Source: Candidula unifasciata
Lineage: Eukaryota; Mollusca; Gastropoda; Stylommatophora; Geomitridae
Direction: 5' to 3'
Assembly: GCA_905116865.2 (NCBI GenBank)
Contig: CAJHNH020008379.1
Coordinates: 80,001-144,000, forward strand
Length of the DNA: 64,000 nt
Part shown: piece after piece, positions 43,932 through 52,500 of the stretch
Numbering within the stretch: position 1 is the first letter of the stretch
How the letters are laid out: each line of letters starts with the position of its first letter
Program-made: the position numbers and the translations under genes
Notes under the pieces: model-generated
Databases searched by the model: none
Told to the model about the DNA's origin: nothing
What the model saw: only the letters and a program-made list of their open reading frames with translations

Positions 43932-46900
43932 CTGATGGACAAACCAGACAAGAGAGTGAGATACAAAAACCATCAACCACTTGAACAGAAACAATTATAC
44001 TTTTTTCGATTCTTCTGCGTTCTGTCGAAGAAGAAAATGCTTTATGTCCGTTTACAACAGCAGTCTCCAACCTTTTTTTTTTGCAATTGGGTTTTGTTTT
44101 TTAAAGTTTTTAAAAAACTTTATTTACTACACACAAAAACTTTTAAATGTTAATAAATAAAATGATTATTATAAGCATAAATGAACTCATTTTCAAGAAC
44201 TGCTTAACGTCCCCTTTGGACCTTCCTCACATCTAAACTGGGGGAGGGATAGGGGGCATGCTCCCTAGGTTTGAAACCACATAATTGCTTTTCTCAAAGT
44301 GTTCACAAAGTTAGTAGAACCATGTATTTGCTGGTGAGGTCACTATAAAAAGTAAAGGACCCTTTTCCACGCCTTTGGGCGTATAGGGCTAGACCTATAT
44401 TTTCATAGACCAATCGGCACAAGATTGGTGATGTGGTCAGCATCACGCTGGCCACCTTTACTTCCTGGGACTGCACCCGGTACCTACTTCACGGGACTGC
44501 ACCCGGTACCCACTCAAGGCTGGGTCGACCTTGCAGCCAAGGTCATTATTTTAAAAAAAAAAGTCTGGCTTCGATATGGAGCGAACCCACGACCTTCTTA
44601 TCCGAGGTGAGCGTCTAGCCACTCTGCCACGGCGACTCCCGAGGTCACTTTAGCTAATCTAATAAATAACACTTGGAAAACTGAAGCAGATTAATAAAAT
44701 CCATGGATATAACAGCCCTTAAAAGTAATCAAGGCTATGTGTATAACCTATCCTTAAACTCATCCCTCCGATGTAATGAAATGTAACAGAACTGTGATTA
44801 TTCCACTGCCTGTCAAGTCTGCAGTCTAGGTTCTATTCCAGCAGTTGCAGGATTTGTATTTCCAATTAGTATAGCTCTAGGGTTGATCAAGACGACCTCT
44901 ACTATGATATAAAGATGTGTGCAGGTGGGTTACGAAAGGTACAGGTACTGAGGTGGACTCGTGAAAACAGAACACCATGGACCGTGTTGTGCGGTGGGGG
45001 CATATCAGGAATGGAATGGGAAAGAAGGAAAAAAATGATCGCAGAAAGGATGACAGCTGAGCAAATTTTGCTTAATGTTGAATTAGGAATCGCCATCATA
45101 GCACTCAGGACACTCCCATAAGCTCTCCCTCTCCCGCAGCAAGTGAAGAGTTCCAATTCGGATAGCACCAGTAACTGTCTGATTGTATATCCATCTCGCC
45201 CTTCTCATGAGTGTTTAGCATCTGCCAGATCCACTGTTAACTCCTTGCAGTGCCAGTCTCCTCAGACCGTAATGATCTATCTCGGCCTCCATACTGTTCA
45301 CTAACTCCCAAAGCTGATCATCTGAGAAGAAACACACTAAACAAATGTTGACAACAATGGCCTTGAAATTCCATGCTATAATCATGAAAGACTTTTCTTA
45401 ACACAGGCGGGTCTTGCTAGTCACACTTGCAACTGTGAGTCCCATGCCTCCTCATAGCGCAATTTAACAGTATCGTCTGGAAAGTCAGAAAGTTGCCACT
45501 TGATCAAGCCATGGGAACCAGCCATTTTCCAAATATGGGGGAAAGGCTGCCAAGTGAGAAAATGTGTTAAGTTGTGTCCAAAAATCTGCAAACACATAAG
45601 ACCTCACAACAGTTCTGCCATACACCTTCTATCAGAATGGAGTTTATAAATGTATCAGAATGAAGAGTCCATAAATGCTGAATACAATAACAGTAACAGG
45701 TGAAAACAAAGAAACAGTAACAGATGATAACGAGGAAACAGGATCCTCACATGAAGAAAGAATGGAAGAAAACAGAGAGTATAATGTCAAACAAAGAAAT
45801 AGCAACAGATCAAAATAATGAAACAAGATCTAAAATGAAAATAAATTGGCACAAAATAGAAACTAGTGCCAATTAATAATTGGCAAACAGTTCACCAAAA
45901 AAAGTGCATGACAATAAACAGACAAAAGATCTCTTTAAAACAAAACAACAATTACCAAATGAAGTTCTTGATCCACACCGTCTTGTAGTCTTCTGCCATC
46001 CACCCCCTGGACAAAACAAAAATGACATTTTATCGAAGATTTATTTTTCACAGGTATAGGACAAGAAAAGTGGGCATAATTGTGTGTAATTGTATTCTAA
46101 TGAGTATGCTCTGATTCTCTGAGGCCAAGTAACTATCCTTCTCTCTTAGCTTCCCTTTAATTCTCTTCCCCTCCAACACTCCTGTTGCTATGCTGCACTC
46201 CAGTTTTCCCCTTCTTGTCATACTGACAAAGAATGTAGACTGCTGTCCTTTGATGTAACAAGTTGTTTTAACTAGTTAATATTTCTCAAGGCATCTTTGG
46301 TAAATCATCCATGATGTTATCATCATCATTCTAACAAACAAAACCCGCAACTTCCACATAATTTGTCATTCTCTGCTTCTTCTCAGCCATCAATAGCAGT
46401 AAACTTGAGCAGAAAGTTCTAATTGTTCATCTACTTCTGGACTTTAATTCTGTCCCAGAACTTGAAATCTGCATCTGTGCTACAGATTTGGCTTATTTGT
46501 ATGTTGCATATCGCCTTTCAGGCAGATGCACTCTAACTTTGAAGAAAACACCTCTAACTAGTCAACTTGTACAACATGCCTGTTTGAGTGGGGGTGACCT
46601 AGTCTTCCAAGATGTGCCGATTTTACGTCTATCTTGACTACCCCTTGGGCCTGTGATGCTAAACCCTCTGGGACTCAAAGAGTTAAGAACTGGAATATAG
46701 TCCATGACTCACGTCTGTATATGCTGCTACAGGGAAGATGCATGCTCTCAAAATTTAAAAATTTGATTTTCTTCCTGGTGTATAACCACAGACTTCTAAC
46801 GTCGTTTAATCTTTGTATCACTAAGGCAATCCTCTTTCTGACATCTGTCAAACAGTCTTCCTTGCTATTTATTACAGAGCCTACATATTCAAAGTTTGTG

Positions 46901-49080
46901 ACATTTTCAATTTCCCCATCGTTTATTGTAATTTTTGGGCTTAAGCCAGTTTTGTCTCTGGTCATTATTTTTGTTTTCTAAAAATTCATGAACTATGTTG
47001 TATTTGAAAATTATACCAAACAGTTAAGTTATAAGAATGTGAAATTCCCTAAACGCCTTTATTTCAAAAAAAAAAAAAAAAATATATGACCAGTCCTCCA
47101 AAGAACAAGCCAGGCATTAATTAAGTGAACTTACAACCAGGGCTTTCTTGGTATATCTTCACACAAAACTGGCCAGGAATGTCAGCTTCAAAGCCGTTAC
47201 AGTCCAACATGGCATTAACTGTTTTATCAAAGGCATAGCCAGATGGGCAAGTATAGTCCTCATTACTGTCACACTGGTAGCATTGAATGGCCAAACCTGG
47301 AATAAAATTGTGGACATGTTAATTATAAACATTTTCATAACTAGTCACATTGGCCTAATGTAGAAGTTAAGCTGTGTTTGTCATTTAGTGGTTACTAAGT
47401 CTCATCAGTCTCGTCCTCTCTGAGGCACAAGGGTTCCATTCTAATGGTGTGGTTTAGAAAAAGACTGTTCTTGTACATTCATACACACATATACTTTATA
47501 CATGTATGTAAATTATGTACATACACACAACATATAACTAACACACACACAACATATAGCTATCAACAGAAATTACTACATAATAATATACAACATGCTG
47601 ATTATAACAACATCAGTTGAACGAGGTATCTACTGCTGTTGGCTTGACATCTTATATGTGGCTCATTGAAATATCCAGATTCTGTGGTGTCAAACCCGAA
47701 CTCTTTCAGTTCCAAACAATGCAACACCGTGGGTGCTAGATATTACTCATGTGCGCCAGTCAAAAAAGTTTTCGTTGTAGGAATTACCGGGTAGTTAGCA
47801 TCCTTTGGATATTTTCTTCAGGTATGCCGTGTGTTGGAAAATGAGCAGGCAGATAGACTGACCAGTTCTGCACCACTTAGTGGTGAAGTGATGTATGACA
47901 AGCTAGATGTTGTGAGGGCCCTTTGGGAGAGAGTGAACAGTGCTGAGAAATAGATAGATCATTACGGTCTGAGGAGAATGGCACTGCAGGCAGTTACAAG
48001 GGGATCTGGTTGATGCTCATGGGAAAGGCAAACAGATATACAATCAGATACTGGTATTATCGGAATTTTAACTTTTCGCTTGCTGCTGAAGATGGGAATG
48101 GAACGCTTAAGGGGGTGTCCAGAGTGCTGTGATGTTGATTCTTAATTCAACATTTGGTGTAAGAAACACGGAGACGTGTCCCTGCAGCGTGGCATCTGAA
48201 AATGCTGAGCATGTCATTTGCTCCAACACTGTCAACTGTATGTGTATGCTGACAACATAAACACAATCGGACCTGTTGTGACCACAATAAAGACAAAGCT
48301 GTATGACTGTATGGTACACGAGAAGATATGGACTGCATGTTAGCATTCATAAAGGCCATCGGCCTCCTCATATAGGTTTTCTGACAGAAGGAACGAAGAA
48401 TTGATCCAACAACACAAGTCATCCACAAGTGCTGTCTTAGTCTATGTATTGTATCTGCACCTTGTGGATGCAGCCTACCAATGCCTTTGATGTCGTCACT
48501 ACAGTCTATTACATTAACAGTCCCAGGGAATTAATTGAAGACAAACAAACTGTGGTTTAAAATTATATTTATATTAGAAAATAACACTGATTATTATATA
48601 AAATAATCACAGTCACTAGTCACAGTAACAGCAAAGCTTTTTTTTTTTAGTTTTACTGACTGTCTGTCTTTACTTTACTAACTCAAACTGAGTTATATGT
48701 AGCCCAACATAAAAACTTTTTGTTGGTATATTTAAGGACATTTTCACTAAATTATCAAACCATTTGAGTATCAGTATATTTAAATGTCTACAATAGACAA
48801 CGTTCTGTTATGATAATATTATTAGTTATTTTGTTAAAAATGTGGGACAAAATAAACTACACCCGGAAATGCTGGGGACAGATGGCTTAGGTACCTTTTT
48901 TTTTAAATGAATTAAAAAGGGTCAGTCATTTTAGTGCATCGTGCATTTCCTTGCTTTGTCAACAATTAGGAATAGCCGGCAAGCTTAAAATTATAACAAT
49001 AATGTCATACCTCCGGAGACGAAGGCCAGAAATAATATCGCTGCAGGTAAAGGAGGACGGTAGAAGCGCATGAACGCCAT
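43762..49080 (-). CDS. Ly6/uPAR three-finger protein, quiver/sleepless-like (gene A, 4 exons)
   Basis: Spliced gene on the minus strand. Coding exons: 49080-49011 (70 nt), 47296-47135 (162), 46006-45956 (51) and 43931-43762 (170), giving 453 nt and 150 aa. All three introns are phase 1 with GT-AG ends. The start ATG has G at -3 and +4. The product has a signal peptide (about 1-26, hydrophobic LPAAILFLAFVSGGLA), a mature domain starting IQCYQC with ten cysteines (29, 32, 40, 56, 68, 88, 100, 114, 116, 122), the closing CYCEDADGCN typical of Ly6/QVR domains, and a hydrophobic tail (SSSVVLLSLSLFSAFYYLL) fitting GPI-anchor addition near Asn123-Ser125. Members such as Drosophila Sleepless modulate ion channels and receptors; the target here is unknown. 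The model is read from sequence without transcripts. UTRs are unassigned. Confidence 0.88.
44345..44640 (-). mobile_element. SINE-1 in gene A intron 3, 9-bp TSD, internal duplication
   Basis: Minus-strand SINE-1 flanked by GAGGTCACT at 44336-44344 and 44641-44649. A 23-25-bp segment containing CGGGACTGCACCCGGTACC is present twice in tandem (about 44465-44515), making this copy longer than the usual 256-265 bp. Same transcriptional strand as the host gene. Confidence 0.9.
45070..45495 (-). repeat. R7 LINE remnant in gene A intron 3, minus strand
   Basis: Reverse complement matches 47880-48160: 'gagtgaacagtatggaggcc'-type start, 'gatagatcattacggtctga', 'ggagactggcactgcaagga', 'tgctaaacactcatgagaag' and 'tatacaatcagacagttact'. 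The RNase H-like frame of 47800-48135 is only partly retained. Confidence 0.7.
45956..46006 (-). CDS. Gene A coding exon 3 (Cys 6, 51 nt)
   Basis: Acceptor TTTTGTCCAG|GG, donor TTTG|GTAATT. Encodes WGGWQKTTRRCGSRTSF, supplying the 'RxCxS' cysteine that Ly6/QVR domains have at this position (gene B: YIRQCAAGG). The short exon is supported by phase, both splice sites and the homologous cysteine. Confidence 0.78.
46180..46400 (-). pseudogene. RTE-type LINE fragment in gene A intron 2 (C-terminal part)
   Basis: Collinear with 13365-13592: 'tgctgcactccagttttccc', 'cttcttgtcatactgac', 'agaatgtagactgctgtc', 'ctcaaggcatcttt' and 'aacccgcaacttccacataa'. Heavily decayed. Confidence 0.65.
46425..46604 (-). 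mobile_element. SINE-3 copy splitting a LINE fragment, gene A intron 2
   Basis: 'cagatttggcttatttgtat', 'ttcaggcagatgcactctaa', 'ctagtcaacttgtacaacat' and 'gcctgtttgagtggg' are the SINE-3 complement. It sits between the two LINE pieces 46180-46400 and 46675-46980. Confidence 0.75.
46605..46686 (+). mobile_element. MITE-3 partial copy (right half)
   Basis: 'cttgactaccccttgggcct', 'gtgatgctaaaccctctggg' and 'actcaaagagttaa', ending in TTAA at 46683-46686. Complementary to the left half of the complete MITE-3 at 51115-51260. Confidence 0.8.
46675..46980 (-). pseudogene. RTE-type reverse transcriptase fragment, gene A intron 2
   Basis: The minus-strand frame includes VTNFEYVGSVINSKEDCLTD, VRKRIALVIQRLNDVRSLWL and YRRESWTI. 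It matches the 'FKYLG..I.SDG....IR.RI..A..A' and 'YGCESWTI' region at the end of LINE reverse transcriptases (compare VQKFKYLGTWITSDGRCITE in the window's RTE). Confidence 0.85.
47135..47296 (-). CDS. Gene A coding exon 2 (Cys 1-5)
   Basis: Acceptor TTATTCCAG|GT, donor GGTT|GTAAGT. The strong GTAAGT donor sets the end; an upstream GT would put the next exon in the wrong frame. Encodes LAIQCYQCDSNEDYTC and the FDKTVNAMLDCNGF and QFCVKIYQESPG segments. Confidence 0.88.
47800..48135 (+). repeat. R7: LINE remnant with RNase H-like end, gene A intron 1
   Basis: Plus strand, allowing one frameshift, reads VLENEQADRLTSSAPLSGEV then YDKLDVVRALWERVNSAE. This resembles the 'G..EN..AD.LA..A' end of LINE-encoded RNase H domains. 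Related pieces lie at 2490-2665, 10150-10510 and 45070-45495, so this is a family distinct from the RTE element. Confidence 0.6.
48136..49003. other. Rest of gene A intron 1
   Basis: Continues as decayed R7-like or unassigned DNA to about 48420, then AT-rich intron. No exon with Ly6 character seen. Confidence 0.5.
49011..49080 (-). CDS. Gene A coding exon 1 (signal peptide)
   Basis: Encodes MAFMRFYRPPLPAAILFLAF, then VSG plus one base. Donor GGAG|GTATGA. The first 24 residues make a good signal peptide. Confidence 0.85.
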
Positions 49081-49444
49081 TTCTCCTGCTGTGATTCCTG
49101 TCGTCAAGTTTTTGTAAGGTATACGGAGCTACCTTGAAATCTCAGGTGTGCTTCCTTTGTCTAATAACTCCTTTTACACCGATCAGTAATCTTAAAATAA
49201 AAAAAGAGAAGATTGTAAGGACTTTATAACTGATGTTTAAGAATGTAGCATACTATACATTAATATATTTTCTAACTTTCGTGTTTTGTTCTTGATGTCA
49301 GATGTATAGTTTCGAATCTGTCACATAAACCGGAAGTCGTACCTGAACGAGAGTGACCCAGATAGTAATGTCTACCTGTGTTAGGAAGACCACAAAATCT
49401 GAGGTGGTTTCCACAACGTCGGGATTGAATAGATACTGACTATC
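49081..49444. promoter_or_regulatory. Shared divergent promoter region of the two Ly6 genes
   Basis: Only 364 bp separate the two start codons. The interval must hold both 5' UTRs and promoters unless an upstream noncoding exon exists. It contains a perfect ETS-family motif ACCGGAAGT at 49329-49337 and no obvious TATA box at a plausible distance. An in-frame TAG at 49430-49432 supports the gene B start. Bidirectional control is inference. Confidence 0.6.
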
Positions 49445-49505
49445 ATGAATAAACTGTTTGCAGTGGTGGCAACCGTTGTGGCAACGTTTTTAATTGTTCA
49501 ACAAG
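49445..49505 (+). CDS. Gene B coding exon 1 (signal peptide)
   Basis: Encodes MNKLFAVVATVVATFLIVQQ plus one base. Donor CAAG|GTATAC. Confidence 0.87.
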
Positions 49506-52500
49506 GTATACTTTATTATTGAATTTTAGGATATTTATAATAACTTTTACTTTTAGCAAAATATACATCGTTTAACAACACCGCAATGTCCGTATGCGGA
49601 AGTAACGATGAAAAGAAAATAATGGACTTTAACTTTACAAATTAGGGAAACATTCAAGACTCTTTTACCAAAGACATCTGATACAAAACTAGTGTTAAAT
49701 CCGTGTATAAGAGTCTCTGCTTCAACATGTCACTAATCCAAACAAGAGTACTAGGGTAACAACTGACACGGTGACACACATTTGGTCTCTGACTCACTCA
49801 CTGGTCTGCACTAGTTTCACCAGATGTAAGTTCATATCTACTCTACACATGTTTAAATGATATGAAAAAACAGGAGAACCAGAATGCTAACAGTAACAAT
49901 GACGAGCTGTTACTATCAAACATATAATCCAAGAACACTGGCAAACATATAGTCCAAGAACACTGGCAAACATATTATAGTCCAAGAACACTGGCAAACA
50001 AATATTCCACGACAGGTAGTTTGTATGGGTCATCTTGATGATCCTGTGATGCTAAGAACACTGGCAAACATAATTAATAGTCTAAAAACACTGGCAAACA
50101 TAATTAATAGTCTAAAAACACTGGCAAACATAATATATTCTAAAAACACTAACAAACAAAAAATCCAAGAACATTGGCAAACATATAGTTCTGGAACACT
50201 GGCAAACATATAGTCCAAGAACACTAACAAAAATAATACAAGAACACTGGCAAACATATAATCCAAGAACACTGGCAACATTTGCCCAAAAACACTGGCA
50301 AACATAATATATTCTAAAAACACTAACGAACAAAAAATCCAAGAACATTGGCAAACATATAGTTCTGGAACACTGGCAAACATATAGTCCAAGAACACTG
50401 GCAAACATATAGTCCAAGAACACTGGCAAAATATAGTCCAACAACACTGGCAAACATATAATCCAACAACACTGGCAAACATATAATCCAAGAATACTTA
50501 CACTGGTAAACATATATATTCCAAGAACACTGGCAAACAAATATAGTCCATGAGAGGTTGTTTGTATGGGGCATCTTGTGATGCTACTTATTTGTACCGT
50601 TCTATGAATTAGAGACATTTTGCGAGTGGTGCAGAAAGTTAAATCGAAGTAAAAATGTTGTTTAGAAAACAACACACAGTTCTATGCAGCAGGTTGAAAA
50701 AATAATGGGACAAGTGCATCAGTGTTGACAGAAATTATGTTAAATAATAAAGAGAAAGTATTTGTGTAAAAATAAAGGGTTTTCTGAAAATTTAATATTC
50801 AAGTAATAATCTTTTTTTTTAACAACCATTTTTGACTTACATATTGACTTCTCCTCGTACATTTCTTTCTCTGGTGATTTTCTCAAGTCCAGCTTTCAGT
50901 TTGTCAGCATTTGTTTCTTCTACATGCACCATGTACTCAAATTTTCATCAGTTCTTGTCATGTTCTTGCCTATAGTATCTTTCATCAGAGATCACAACGT
51001 AGCCTACATGTAGAAAATGACTAACCTGTTGGATGGTTCTGGCTTTAACATATATAAAGCAGACTGGAAATTTGAGTTGTCTTGAAAACTGCCAAGCATT
51101 CCATTTTGCTAATGTTAACTCTTTGAGTCCCAGGGGGTTTAGCATCACAGGCCCAAGGGGTAGTCAAGAGAGATGTAAAATCGGCGCATCTTGCGTTCAT
51201 TGGGCTTCTAGATAGGAATCTATGAACGTATGATGCGTTCTTTGGGACTCAAAGAGTTAATAATGATCATCCTTTCAGTCTGCTCCCCTCTGCCACCAGA
51301 TCTAGAAAAGATGAAAAAACACTGCATATGTGTGCGTAAATCCACATTTGTGCATACAAATCAGTTGTTGCATATGCCTGGTAACACACTTGGATAAATC
51401 AAACATACCTTGAAAAAACCTTTTAAAAATTTGTGAATTTGTCTACAAACCCTGATTATTGCTACTAGTCAGTTGGAATTTCTGCTAACAATGTTTTTCC
51501 ACTGTAAACTTGCAGTAATGAGTAATTAGCAAGTGAATTTGTTTGAAATCATTGGCACTCTAAAACTTTATATTTGCAGGGTTGGCCATTAAATGTTTTG
51601 TGTGCAACTCCTTCCACCAAGCGGATTGTTCTGATTGGTTTGACAACGTTACTCAGCATCTGGTAGCTTGTGAGGATTGGCAGCCAAAATGTCGAAAAGT
51701 TGTCCAAGAAGGTAATATCATGTGTTGTTGTTTTTTTCGGTGACAGTAAATTTAGTCTATTTCAATTCTTGTTCTCTCACTTCTGGACTCTAATCCTGTT
51801 CCAGAACTTGTAGTGTTGCGTGCACCTCCATTTTACAGATCTGACTCATGTCTACGCAGACTGTTGGTTCCTTGCCTCTCAGGCAGATGCACTCCGACTT
51901 TGAAGGAAGCTCCCATTAAGTTGACTTTTACAATATGCTTTTGGATAAGCAACGGCTAATTATTGTTCCCCCCCCCCACCCCTTTTACACTGAGGCCCCG
52001 AAACCCACACAGGGACCACTATATCTTTTACAGATATTACTTGTTAAAGAATATGAATTATATTTGTGCAGCACTGCATCTTAGATTGTCAGGGTTCTTT
52101 TTCATCCTTTGTCCAAGTGACATAATTTTGTTGTGCCTGTTCACAGCATAACTGTGATATTAATGACTTTGGGCTGAGACATCTAACTTCTCCAGGCATT
52201 TGATTTGTTATAGAACTAGCATTCCTGGTTGATTTTGTGGGACATGTGTAGCCTCGTGTGTGTTGTAACTTCTTCATCCCCTGGTCCACCGGTAGATAGG
52301 TGCTTTACATTAAACCAGTATTCCCAAAAGGGGAGCTTTAGGTTATGTGTGATATATATAATGGCTTAGTTTTGCACGCCACCAAGAGCCCTGAAAAATT
52401 ACTCCTGCAGTGTTGATGTGATCAACGGAGTCAGATCCAAATACTGTCATCTGCGGGCGACCCGTTCGCCGATGTGAGTATGCCGGTGTTGTTCCTAGAA

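Noticed and set aside
43773..43994. Minus-strand 73-codon frame starting at Met as a small gene
   Set aside because: It is an alternative frame of the last coding exon of the Ly6 gene. The correct frame carries CYCEDADGCN and joins the upstream exons.
45956..46006. Reading exon 3 of gene A as GWMAEDYKTVWIKNFIW
   Set aside because: That text looks like gene B's WMEDHWDVRYI, but it needs a phase that no upstream donor supplies and it runs into TAA. The GTAAGT donor of exon 2 and the needed sixth cysteine support the other frame.
46634..46981. Plus-strand 115-codon frame in gene A intron 2
   Set aside because: Antisense shadow of a LINE reverse transcriptase fragment.
49925..50560. CRISPR-like array of 25-bp repeats
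   Set aside because: No spacers; variable minisatellite units inside an intron.
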